DNA of 64,000 bases, taken from contig JAKUCV010001510.1 in the NCBI GenBank assembly GCA_028386065.3, forward strand, positions 103,994 to 167,993, in the 5' to 3' direction. Positions within the stretch are counted from its first letter, which is position 1. The number at the start of each line of letters is the position of its first letter. Below, piece by piece: positions 44,899-54,892 of this stretch. The notes beneath the pieces were generated by a model. It was not told the DNA's origin. It saw only the letters and a list, made by a program, of their open reading frames with translations, and made no database searches. The stretch comes from Turnera subulata (taxonomy: Eukaryota > Streptophyta > Magnoliopsida > Malpighiales > Passifloraceae). The translations under genes and the position numbers were made by a program.

Positions 44899-45670
44899 TG
44901 TTGGCTGAGCTGTCTCTCAAAAATCTGATAAATCATATGAACATCGATGTTAGAATCAAAACATCGATGTTGTGATGATTCTGGAGCTCCAAATAATCCG
45001 GCCGAGAGCTTAGAACATCGATGTTGGCTCAAAGAACATCGACGTTATACGAATTCGGAAAGTTGGCAGAAGCTCTAGAACATCGATGTTGCCCCCTAGA
45101 ACATTTATGTTTTCTGGAAATTCCAGAAACATTCAAGAACACCAAAACTCAGAATTGATCAGAAGTGATTCTGAACCTAAAAGAATTGTTCTATTGGTGT
45201 TTAAACTACTTTGTTTACTCTCAAATATCACTCAGAAGCGAAAAGAATGGGTGTTTGACAAGTCTCACATAAATCACACTCAAGAACACACCAAGAACAT
45301 GAAGAACATTCAAACAATTTTCCAGAAATATGCAGAATTTGTTTCTCTAAACTCTCAATCCTTTTTTCTTTGTAAGAGAAAGTCTGAAGCCTTGCAATGA
45401 AGCGAAAACACCACGTTTTTACTTGAATTCGCTTTGTTTCACTTAATCAAAACCACATTACAATAGCCACTTATATAGACCACAAGTGTAGTCCACTAAC
45501 ATAGAACCTAGTGCACTTAGCATGTCTGAAAAACACTGAATTAGCATGCTCACCCTAACCTAAGAAGCATGTTACTTAACCTGACAATAACAGAGCACTA
45601 CAACAAAAGACACAAAAGTAGAACCAAATAAAGAAAACAGAAACTTGCATGCTTTTCATCTCTTCCAATG
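44899..45670 (-). repeat. 5' LTR of the DEK_C-like element
   Basis: Direct copy of 43,200-43,970 with about a dozen visible differences. The outer end reads CCAATG where the partner has TCAACA. Confidence 0.85.
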
Positions 45671-45749
45671 CTTGCAGACTTTCCCTTCTTCCAAGTTGTA
45701 CTCTTCACAAACTCAAGACAAGCTGATCAATTCTAACACATCTGATAAA

Positions 45750-46430
45750 AATGAGGAGTGGAGGAAGGGAATTGCCCGCATAGAGCGAGGGGAGCATGAA
45801 TGCGACTGTGGACAACAAGAAAAATGGCATGGATAAAGTTTCCTTTACATTCCATAGAGAAGCCTATATGTAATCCTTCACCCTCTGGTCAAATGGTGAA
45901 AAAAGGTTTGATGCCTATGCTATTGATCGTTCCAGTAACAGTAATGGTCCAGACATGAAAAGTGTCATGCCTACTTTCCTGGATTGGCTGTAATTGGAGC
46001 TGAAGCTCTCGGTGTTCCTTTGGAACAAAAGCTGCGGGAATTAACAAATAAAATGGAGTCATCCCGTACATGTAATGTGATAACAGAGGAGACTTCCTCT
46101 TGTTCTACATCCAGATAACAGAACACAGTGAGCACACTCAATCCATCAATAACCCACTAATCTTGTGGAACCAGCTGGAGGAGTGGCTCACATTGTTACT
46201 TGATAAAAGCAAGTCAGGTGCCCAAGATAACATTGATTGCAATTCTGAGGAGAATACGCAGCTTGACAGGAACCACAAGTGGCAGCTAGGTCTGTTTCCT
46301 ATGTTTTCCATCCTCAGTTTCTCGGGATCTTCTTAGTGTTTATATCTTCTACATTACTGTGATATTCAGCTTTGTTTTTTCATTAATGTTCCCTCTATAA
46401 TTATATGTTTGTAGTTTGACTGCTTATAGC
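45750..46430 (+). repeat. Inverted duplication, arm 1 (exon-like relic)
   Basis: Matches 63,180-63,801 in the opposite orientation, with indels. Shared landmarks are AACAAGAAAAATGGCATG, TCCTTCACCCTCTGGTCAAA, AAATGGAGTCAT and TACATTACTGTGATATTCAGC. One frame here (46,100-46,336) reads a 78-residue peptide. The other arm uses a different frame with a hydrophobic end. I do not recognise the parent gene. Both arms look decayed. Confidence 0.75.
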
Positions 46431-48030
46431 AGTACGTTCATCAGTCACTTATGATCTGCACTGTGGCTTTAGTTTGTAATTCCACAAATATAGTCAAAAT
46501 ATATGTAGTACCTTGCTTTCACTGTTTAAATTGGCAATTCTTCGTCCTGGAATTTTTGTTTTGATACACATGATATTCTGTCTGGTGTTGAGGACAATTT
46601 GTTGTTTCTTGCTTTTAGTCCCTTATGATGATGTTTCCAGTGGAGTTCTCTGTTGCAGATTTTTAAGTTTTGTAATTGATCGACCATTTGACCTTTAGAA
46701 ACTAGACAATTTCCTTAAATTCAACTCGTTTAAATTAAGTGCTCTTTCTCAAATGCTTGTCAACTGCGCGCTAACATGGTTCATAATTAACTGCTAAGAG
46801 AGAATATGGATTGTTCCTCATTTGAAGAAATGAATATTTGTTGACCCTTTTGCTGCATGACCAAAAAAAATAGAGACCTTGCATGGCTGTCTCGTAGCAA
46901 AGATTATCTTTCTCCAGCTACCTTTCGCTTTTGCACATTACTTTGGAGTAGTCTGTCTTCTCTTCAAGGCCCTATCGATCTCCTTGCATTTGTATGCTTA
47001 AAGCCTCAAAGAGGAAAACCTGTAATTCTTTCTCACCAATTTTATGAGTGAGGTTACTGATCATGCTTTGCATATTAGAATTAACTTGGCGGGAATCAGT
47101 GAGGAAAATGGTGTGGTAGGTTGTATAGTTTTTGGTGGGAGTCAGTGAAGGGAAATGCAAAAGGAGAGAGGGGTGGCCAAAACAGCGTAATGAGCAGAAT
47201 CAAGTTGCGTGGATGAGATACATATACCATTACCTCTATCCTTGATGTTTGCTTTAGGACTAGTTCTTTGTTCTACTTGTTAAAATTCTGGCTCTACAGT
47301 GAAATTTCATCAGTATCATATTAGTATTCTATTGCAGCAGGTATTCTAATTCCAAGAGTACTGTCATTTACAACAACATTCAATCCACGTTTTGCTGATC
47401 AGTAGGCCAAATGCTTTATGTACTGCATTTCAAGTTTGATTTTCACTTCTCTTTAGTTTTGGATGTACCTTGTGCTTTTTAATTCAAGGAGAGAGAGTGC
47501 AGCGAAGAGCATAAGGAGTGAGAGAAGAAGATTGAGTATCCATTTCTCAGACAATGTTCTTGTTTGGGGGACAGAACCTGAGAAGTCGCAGTCCTGTTTG
47601 AGTTCCTTTTAAGCCAACAGTTGTTCTTGTTCTTGTTATTCTAGTTCTTGTCTGTTTGGTAATATCATTGCTATCTGTTTACATTTTCAAAGTTAAGGGA
47701 AGTGGCATGAAATTTGTTGAGTTAGTGTAACTCTTGTGTTAATTGTAGAATTATTTGATCATTGAAATTCTAATAAATCTATAAGGTAATTCTCATTCTT
47801 GTTAGCCAGCCCTCTTAGTCTTAGGTAAACTACCGTACGCAGCAATCCGAGTCCTGCACGAATTTGGACTAATAAATTTTTAACCCTGTCTTGTTTTGAA
47901 CTAAGGATTTTTAATCCTAAGCCGACATGGAGTCACCGACTTAGATATATACTATATATATACACACACATACGTACACAGAGACAAAAAAAAATTATCA
48001 ACTAGCTACCGATTAAACAAAGGGTGTCCT
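46431..48030. other. Intergenic; contains a second piece of the inverted duplication
   Basis: 46,870-46,900 and 47,130-47,180 match 62,265-62,325 inverted (GCATGGCTGTCTCGT and GGGAGTCAGTGAA). The roughly 230 bases between them are extra here. No gene seen in the rest. Confidence 0.5.
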
Positions 48031-48037
48031 CATCAAT

Positions 48038-48514
48038 ATGGAGTCTCGACATGAATTGAGCAATGAAACACTAGGCAATATCTCCAGGGTGATGATCCAT
48101 GTCCCACATCGGGAGAGAGTGAGAGAGGTTTTGGACATATATGCACCAAGTTGTTGGCTACCAAATAACTTCAAGTTTAAGCTTTTGGGCCACGTGGTTT
48201 CGGCCCAGCTTTGGAGGTTATTCTGGGCCAGTCGATTACTTGGGACGTGACATCTAGTGGATGGTTTGTGCAAGATATGGTGCAAGGCAAGTGCTCCTCA
48301 ACCTTTGTGTCTATCAACGACGACCACAACAACAACAAGTCATCATGCCCCAAGCCCACCAAAAACTATCCCTCGATTTCTTACCCGTCCCTGCAAAGAT
48401 CGAGGCATCAAGTTGTCATCAAGGTCTTTAGGCTTCCAAACCCAAAGACCAGAAATCCTACTCAAGCCATCGCTTTGATGGTGCTACGCTCCAATCCTTT
48501 GCACTATAAAATCG
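48038..48514 (+). pseudogene. F-box protein pseudogene, 5' part
   Basis: 48,320-48,514 reads toward HQVVIKVFRLPNPKTRNP and VLRSNPLHYKIV, in the manner of plant F-box proteins with an F-box-associated domain, where HYKVVRI-type sequence precedes the VDVF strand. A short upstream start, MESRHELSNETLGNIS (48,038), could be the head of the F-box, but most of the F-box is absent and 48,088-48,250 looks foreign. The gene is split at 48,514 by the LTR element and resumes at 54,888/54,893. F-box proteins are substrate adaptors of SCF ubiquitin ligases; this one cannot work. Confidence 0.65.
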
Positions 48515-49093
48515 TGTAACAGCCCGGGTAAAATTTGGATTTTTACCGGGACTGTTAAAGTCGTTATACAGTGATTTACCGAATGAATTAATCTTGGGTA
48601 ATTAATTCAAGGTAAACCGGGAGTCGTTTCTTCGAAACCGAGAGTTTTCCCGCGCTCGGGAGTATCTTTCCGACTAACCGAGCCTCGGTTTTCAGTTCCG
48701 AGAGTTGGACGATGCTCAGGAGAATTAATCGGATTTTCCGAGCCCAAGTCATATTTCTGGACTCGGGACGGACAGGACTCGGATCCATTAGTTGCATTGG
48801 GCCTTGCATATGTTGTCATGTGAGTCATAAGTCTTCCGCTGTGCATATTGTTGAGTTTTCTGCTGTGCATACGTTGTAATTGGGCCATTGGGCCGGATGG
48901 TTGTTGTTGTTGATGTCCCAGGGGTTCGGGTGACGAGTTCCATGTTGGGCCGAAGGGCCGGTTTTCGGTTTTGGTATTGGGCCGTTGGCCAGTTTATTGT
49001 TTTATACACTGTTTGTTGGGCTTTGTTGGGTTGGGTTGTCACAGTTCCGGCACGTGTTTACTGCGTACGGTAAATACGGGTCGGGGCGTTTCA
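48515..49093 (+). repeat. 5' LTR with a large internal deletion (579 bp)
   Basis: Its first ~260 bases match 51,457-51,716 and its last ~320 match 54,567-54,887. About 2.85 kb present in the 3' LTR is missing. The break falls at a repeated GGAC motif near 48,770. Confidence 0.92.
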
Positions 49094-49096
49094 TTT

Positions 49097-49108
49097 TGGT
49101 AGCGGAGC
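49097..49108 (+). promoter_or_regulatory. Primer-binding site of the AATCG element
   Basis: TGGTAGCGGAGC, the same 12 bases as in the Ty3 element and the DEK_C-like element. Confidence 0.75.
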
Positions 49109-49367
49109 GGGCGTTAGGTCTTGTTGGGCAGTCTTTGTGTGTTTGTTGTCTTGTTTGCATAGTTCACTGCATTTTTTACTATTTTATGTCATTGAGTTAG
49201 TGCATTATGGATCCAGTCGAGGGACGCCAGCTGTCGTAGAACATACACATAAGAGGTAATGATGCCATAAATAAGCGAAAGTACAAATATTATTAATATT
49301 GATAATATTGATATTACAAAGAGAAATATTAGATGATATTTGATATTTTGTAAAAATAAAAATACAT

Positions 49368-50051
49368 TTAACGATTTGGAACGACGTTGACACGTAAACT
49401 GTTTGGGTCGCTGTTGATGTTGACCGTGACCCTATCGCTCCACGAGAACCACATGCCGCCTCTGTCGCTCTGGCCAGGAATCTCGAACTGGTTAGCTTGA
49501 GGGAACCGGAGTGGGATGAGACCGTGATCGTCCCGTGGTTGCCACTGTGTCTCCGACAGAAGAACCATGTTCGGCTTATATTGGTTCTTCAAGTCCCTCA
49601 GGGTACGCGAGAACTCCTGGGCACGCCTTGCAACTCCTCTGCAGTTCCACACCAGCAGTCGTGCCATTGGCCAGGTTGGAGGTAGCCGAGTCATTCTGGG
49701 CATGCTTTGAGCCGTCATCGAGAGCTGGTAGTAGGCACCTTGCTCCACAGTTTGGCAAGTGGACTCCAGGTTGAACTCCTGTAGTTTTTCGGAGATGAAG
49801 AACATCACGGAGTTTGCCGATCCGTAGTAGGAGGTCCTCAGAGTTCCATGGTCCTCCAGGAAGAAGGTCTCTTCCATGGGAGTGATGAAGAATCGCGATG
49901 AGTAGAGCTCGTCGACGAAGACCAGACGCGGCATTCTTCCGAGTTCGTTCGGAAGCTCCTCTGGACGCTCGTTGACCATGCTGTACGCCAGACGGTTTCT
50001 CCTGCCAAGATTGGCACCTTCGACGAAGAAGACTGATGAGGGAGCAGGCAT
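49368..50051 (-). CDS. Antisense ORF in LTR element; part LINE-endonuclease-like
   Basis: 227 residues on the strand opposite to the element. The first ~125 residues match nothing I know. From about residue 128 it reads MARLLVWNCRGVARRAQEF, then LKNQYKPNMVLLSETQ, which is how the endonuclease domain of plant LINE reverse transcriptases begins (WNCRG and the catalytic Glu of ET). A GGMWFSWSDRV block follows, also LINE-like, and the ORF then ends before the His/Asp catalytic motifs. A TATAAAA (50,161-50,167, minus) lies 110 bases upstream of the Met. It could be a captured LINE scrap fused to another exon. It is unlikely to be an active nuclease. Confidence 0.6.
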   Translation of the reverse strand: MPAPSSVFFVEGANLGRRNRLAYSMVNERPEELPNELGRMPRLVFVDELYSSRFFITPMEETFFLEDHGTLRTSYYGSANSVMFFISEKLQEFNLESTCQTVEQGAYYQLSMTAQSMPRMTRLPPTWPMARLLVWNCRGVARRAQEFSRTLRDLKNQYKPNMVLLSETQWQPRDDHGLIPLRFPQANQFEIPGQSDRGGMWFSWSDRVTVNINSDPNSLRVNVVPNR

Positions 50052-50160
50052 CTTGTTTTGGACGTGTGGGGTTTTTTTTTACGAATGTTGTGTGTTATTT
50101 GTCTGAACGGTCTGTTTGCTTTTAAAATGCTTTTGATGATTTACACATCACCGCTCCTTC

Positions 50161-50167
50161 TTTTATA
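50161..50167 (-). promoter_or_regulatory. TATA box before the 227-residue antisense ORF
   Basis: GAGTATAAAAGAAGG on the minus strand, 110 bases upstream of the start codon. Confidence 0.5.
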
Positions 50168-50892
50168 CTCTTATGGGGAGCGTGATTACCGTTTTTGATT
50201 TTCAAGATTTTGTTTTTTGAATTTTCCGATGCTTTCATTTATTGCCTTGTTACTTTACGCGTTTTTCGGACTACAACGCCAGAGATTTTCAGCCTATTTC
50301 CATCACATGATTTTCTTTCGCTCTGGCTACCTTGTCTTTTCTTTTCGTGGTTTTACTATATTTTTCTGCATCTTTTATCACTTGCATCCGTGACCGTTGA
50401 GGCTAGACGGATGGGACCGTACCTCGAGTAGAGTGCATGTGCGACAAGGTTACAGCTGTTTGGACACCGTGGAGTGATGCGAGCCTTGACAGACGTTTTT
50501 GGCTCACGCGGAAATTGTGAACAAGTGGGTAACGTTTCTTTTGAGGGACACAGGACGTGCTCGTGATCATCGCCGTGCGATTTAACGAAACAGACGTCAC
50601 GATGACAGCTGTGCGAGTTACGTTTCGTGATTCGAGGATGTTCACGTCCGATACGAGCACCGTTCATGCAAACATGTTTTGGTTTTAATTTTTTTTTGTT
50701 TTGATTTTGTTAAACGAGTTTTGTTTTTAATTTCTTTAAATTTGATTTTATATTCTTATAGTTGATTCTTATTTTGCTTTGAGATGTTTTATTTTCCGTT
50801 TAACATAAGATTTCTTAACATAAGAGATTTTGACTTTAAAAGGAAATTTATTTTATTTATTTCATAAGGTTTTACATCGGAGAAGAAGTACT

Positions 50893-51270
50893 CTATGGAG
50901 TTACTTGCTTCTCTAGGTCTTTTACAAGTTGTTGGACGTTTTTCATGTGAGGGAAGAGCTCCGTGTAAGCCAGTTCGATCTGCGCCACCGCCGAGCTGAT
51001 CTTCTTCAGGGAGACGTTCAGCTGCGTCAGTTTCTGCTGCGGAGTGCTGCTCTCAGCTACCGCCTTGCCCTTACGATCTTTAGCCTTCATGCTGGCACGT
51101 TTCTTCCGTCGTTTTGGGGAAACGACCATATGCTCCTTCAGGCCGATGATGTTGGTCTTGAACCGTTTCTTTGGAGGCTCTTCATCGGAGCTTGTTGGGA
51201 AAGCGGTGCCACCGATGTAGCTGTTGTTCTCGGAGTCTGAGGTCGTACGAGAACGGAGTGGAGAGTCCAT
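50893..51270 (-). CDS. Antisense ORF in LTR element; basic, coiled-coil-like
   Basis: 125 residues: a Ser/Asp-rich head, a basic middle (PPKKRFK at about 32-38 and SPKRRKKRASMKAKDRKGKA at about 51-70, both nuclear-signal-like), and a C-terminal helix with heptad-like leucines and isoleucines (LTQLNVSLKKISSAVAQIEL). No known family. It lies between the LINE-like ORF and the 3' LTR, on the same strand as the former, with its own TATA box. Extra antisense ORFs near the 3' end are known in some plant Ty3 lineages, so this may be a lineage-specific accessory protein. Confidence 0.5.
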   Translation of the reverse strand: MDSPLRSRTTSDSENNSYIGGTAFPTSSDEEPPKKRFKTNIIGLKEHMVVSPKRRKKRASMKAKDRKGKAVAESSTPQQKLTQLNVSLKKISSAVAQIELAYTELFPHMKNVQQLVKDLEKQVTP

Positions 51271-51304
51271 GGCTGAGAGTGAGAGTCTCAGCTATGAGGT
51301 TTGG

Positions 51305-51312
51305 TATTTATA
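51305..51312 (-). promoter_or_regulatory. TATA box before the 125-residue antisense ORF
   Basis: TATAAATA on the minus strand, about 35 bases upstream of the start codon, implying a very short leader. Confidence 0.5.
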
Positions 51313-51456
51313 AGTGGATGAGATGTCGCTTAAGGGTATAAGCGGTATCTCATGTTGAGTTTGGACACCTGGCAGAGTGTGCCAGAAGCTTATCGTGGTA
51401 GGACCCACGGATAAGACGGAATTTCGGGGACGAAATTCTTTTTAAGGGGGGTAGAA

Positions 51457-54400
51457 TGTAACAGCCCGGGTAAAATTTGGATTTTTACCGGGACTGTTAA
51501 AGTCGTTATACAGTGATTTACCGAATGAATTAATCTTGGGTAATTAATTCAAGGTAAATCGGGAGTCGTTTTTTCGAAACCGAGAGTTTTCCCGCGCTCG
51601 GGAGTTTCTTTCCGACTAACCGAGCCTCGGTTTTCAGTTCCGAGAGTTGGACGATGCTCAGGAGAATTAATCGGATTTTTCGAGCCCAAGTCATATTTCT
51701 GGACTCGGGACAGAAAATTACGATTATGCCCCTGTCCTCCCCTTTTCTTCTTCTCTTTTCTTTTTTATTCTCTTTTCTCTTTTTCTTTCTTTTCTCCTTC
51801 TCCTCTCTTTCAGTCGCCAGCCCCTATTCCTCCTTGTCTTCTTTTCCTTTTTCTTCTTTATTTATCTCATCCCCTCTTTCCTCCTCAATTCACCCTTCCT
51901 CTGCCCGTGACTCCCCAAGCCGCCACCACCTTCACCTCCCTTCTCTCGTCCTCGCCCTCTCTCTTCTGCTTCCCCTCTTCCCCTGCCAAACCCATCTTCT
52001 TCTCTGCCCTTCACCTCCCCTTTTCCTTCCTCCTCTCCTCGTTCCTCTTCCTTTTCCCCTCGTCGCCACCTTCAGCCACCGAGCGACGACAGGACCCGAG
52101 CCACCCGACCGCCAGCAGCCACGTCGTCACCGTCCCCTTGCTGCAGATCGCCGAGGCCGCCTCTTCTTTCCCCCGCGCCGCCTCTGGCAGCAGTGGCCAT
52201 GGACCGAGACGAGGCGACCAGGAAGCGGAGTCACTTCCTCCTTTTCCTCTGTTACCAATCGAAGCCGCCGCCACGACTTTCCGATCTCCCCTCTCTTCCC
52301 TGCTCAGCCTCGCCACCGCCGCCTCCAGACGAGACGAGACGAGCTCATCACCACCAGGCCAGGAACACGCGCCGCCCACACAGAGCCGACTCCTCCCTTC
52401 CCAGTTCTCGCGTCGCCATGGTAAGGAACCATACCCCCTGTTTTCGTGAGCTGGGTTATTGGGTTATTGTCTGATTTTAGTTGTGTTTGTTGTGGGTTGA
52501 TGTTGTGGAGGATGTGGATTTGGGTGTTGCAGTGGATGCGAGTTGTTGTGTTGTTTGTTATGGCGATGATGGCGGGTGTGTTGATGGTCGATGAACAGTG
52601 GCCGAAGGGGGGTGTTTTGATGCTGCCATAAACAGTACCGCCGGAATCCGGCGAGTTTCCGATGTCCCGGGAATTTTCCGGCGAGACCCGGGCAACTCCT
52701 GTGTGAACAGTGCATTCCTCATAAAGCGGAACTCGGTGGACGGTTTGCTTCGGTAATTCCTTGGACTTGTTTATACCATGAGCTCGGGTTTGGGCTCGGT
52801 TTGCACACGGACTCGAAAACGGGCCGAACGTGCGGAGGCCCATATTACCGTGACATATATGCATTTGACGGACTTAATAACGAAACCGATAGATAAGAGA
52901 AATACGTGGACGAATTATATAAATAAGAGGTTAATGATTTAAACTACAGATTCAAAAGAATTTGATTTTGGATTTAACTACGTATTCATAAGTCTAATAT
53001 ATATAAACCGCACATGATTAATTTTATGGCCACATTACGCTTTTATAATTTCTTATGTACCGGAACTATGATAGTGGCAGTGTTATTTTGAAGAAAAATT
53101 ATATCAGTTATACTATTCCATCTAAAGATTCTATTAGTATGAACTATAATAATTTAATGTATTAGGTACGTGTATTATATTATATAATGAGTTCCGATAA
53201 TATTATTATCTTTACCTAGTTATAACTATCGGTTAAATAATGATATATGAAATTATAAATATTACTTTACAACATTATGAAACAGTTAATTTATACCATA
53301 TAACGTCTATGTAATTAATTTCCGATGGCACTCTTCCCATTTAACAGTTTTTGCTATTGGAAATATTACATGTATGATTATTATTGTATACTTGACGATT
53401 TCACTACTTTAATTATTACAACCGTTGTTTACACAGTATTATTTTATTGGGAAAGATTGTATTATGAAATGCTATCTACTCTATATTACAAATCGGCTAC
53501 AAATATTTAATAGTTATAAATACCTACAGCCATGATAGCAATGTTTAACAGAAACAGTTTTAAAACGGGGATGACAACTTAAATTGTGGAAAAGCCGAGT
53601 AATAAAATAGTAGCTAACAACATGCATTGCACTCCTTGATGTGCATCATATGTGATTATATGTTTTGGACATGATATAGGGACAGATAAGCTAAATGGTT
53701 ATGTACCGGATTCAGAGGCATGCCAGGTGAGGATGGATAAACCTTGATATGCGCCCGTAATGCTGTGTGTGTATCTTTGTTGTTTGTGTATTTTTGTTGT
53801 TTGATTGATCTGCTGGAATAATTGTTGACTGTTACCTGATTGCTATGGAATTGTTGATGTTGTTGTTGAATCGTGTCAGACCTGTGTATGTTGTGTTGGA
53901 AATATTGTTGAACTGTTAGTTATGAATAATTGGTGATATGAGATTGTTGATTGAATGAGATTGTGGATTAATCTGAGGAAATTAGAAAATTGGATAACTG
54001 GTGAAAGAGTAATGGAATTGGACTGTAGTTGAGATGATATAATTGTCCCTTGGAAAGTAGAGGTACGACTAGATGGTTAGAGACTAGTTCTGTGGTGTCA
54101 TGGCCGGTGGGTTGGTTGATTGGGGTGTTGACCCCGGATTTGTGATATTGGGATGTTGATCCCGGATTTGTGATATGGGGATGTTGATCCCGGATTGTGG
54201 TTGGGCCTGGCATCCAGAATTAGTTAATAACCAGGTACGACCCTAGCTTGTCCAGTGACGGGGACCGGAAGATAAAATTGGTAATAAAAATTAATAAGCA
54301 TTCTTTTGTTCTTGGTTTTGATATGATTTAGTGAGATTCCTCTGTCGTGCTGTTTGTTGTTGGATTCCTCTGTTTTGTTGTTTGTGTTAGACTCTTATGT

Positions 54401-54887
54401 TTTGATGGTTGTATTACTTCGAAAGTATTATGGTTGATTATATATCTCTGTTTATCTTTCGTCGGTGAGCGCTTCGGACTCACCCCTCGCCTGCGGGGTT
54501 TCATCCTGTAGGATGAGTTGCTTGTAGTGCAGGAACGTACAGGGCGAGCTGAAGCGTACCCTCGGACTGGACTCGGATCCATTAGTTGCATTGGGCTTTG
54601 CATATGTTGTCATGTGAGTCATAAGTCTTCCGCTGTGCATATTGTTGAGTTTTCTGCTGTGCATACGTTGTAATTGGGCCATTGGGCCGGATGGTTGTTG
54701 TTGTTGATGTCCCCGGGGTTCGGGTGACGAGTTCCATGTTGGGCCGAAGGGCCGGTTTTCGGTTTTGGTATTGGGTTGTTGGCCAGTTTATTGTTTTCTA
54801 CACTGTTTGTTGGGCTTTGTTGGGTTGGGTTGTCACAGTTCCGGCACGTGTTTACTGCGTACGGTAAATACGGGTCGGGGCGTTTCA
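51457..54887 (+). repeat. 3' LTR, full-length (3.43 kb)
   Basis: Contains a CT-rich stretch (51,730-51,900), a GC-rich stretch (52,030-52,400) giving long low-complexity ORFs, an AT-rich middle (52,860-53,640) and a roughly 28-bp repeat around GGGATGTTGATCCCGGAT (54,122-54,200). The order of CT-rich, GC-rich and repeat parts parallels the Ty3 element's LTR, supporting common ancestry. Confidence 0.9.
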
Positions 54888-54892
54888 AATCG

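Larger units (their letters stand above)
43200..45670 (-). mobile_element. Small non-autonomous LTR retrotransposon with a DEK_C-like ORF
   Basis: Two direct repeats of about 771 bases (43,200-43,970 and 44,899-45,670) flank a 928-bp interior. On the minus strand the right repeat is the 5' LTR. Two bases inside it lies TGGTAGCGGAGC (44,885-44,896), followed by more tRNA-like sequence (AGCTTCGATCC). Just before the other LTR is a purine tract (AAGGGAGAG, minus strand, near 43,971-43,980). These are the marks of an LTR retrotransposon. There is no gag, protease, RT or integrase; the only ORF is the one at 43,876-44,856. The right end is degenerate and I found no target duplication. Confidence 0.85.
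48515..54887 (+). mobile_element. Non-autonomous LTR retrotransposon, 6.37 kb, in an F-box gene
   Basis: The target duplication AATCG lies at 48,510-48,514 and 54,888-54,892. LTRs start TGTAACAGCCCGGG and end GGGGCGTTTCA, like the Ty3 element's. A primer site TGGTAGCGGAGC (49,097-49,108) sits four bases inside the 5' LTR, and a purine tract AAGGGGGGTAG precedes the 3' LTR at 51,457. The interior is only about 2.36 kb and has no gag-pol. It carries two antisense ORFs instead. It must have been copied by enzymes of another element, perhaps a relative of the one at 16,656. Confidence 0.93.

Noticed and set aside
43195..45675. CATCT as target duplication of the DEK_C-like element
   Set aside because: CATCT occurs before the left LTR, but its right-hand match lies inside the LTR end rather than after it, so it is coincidence.
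48088..48250. A solo LTR (starts TGATGATCC, ends GACGTGACA)
   Set aside because: The CCCACATCGG and GGGACGTGACA motifs are LTR-like, but the flanking bases show no target duplication and there is no second copy in the window to set the ends.
51654..52449. Two overlapping plus-strand ORFs of 256 and 180 codons as genes
   Set aside because: They lie wholly in the 3' LTR in CT-rich and GC-rich sequence, are Ser/Pro/Leu repeats in every frame, and are absent from the deleted 5' LTR.
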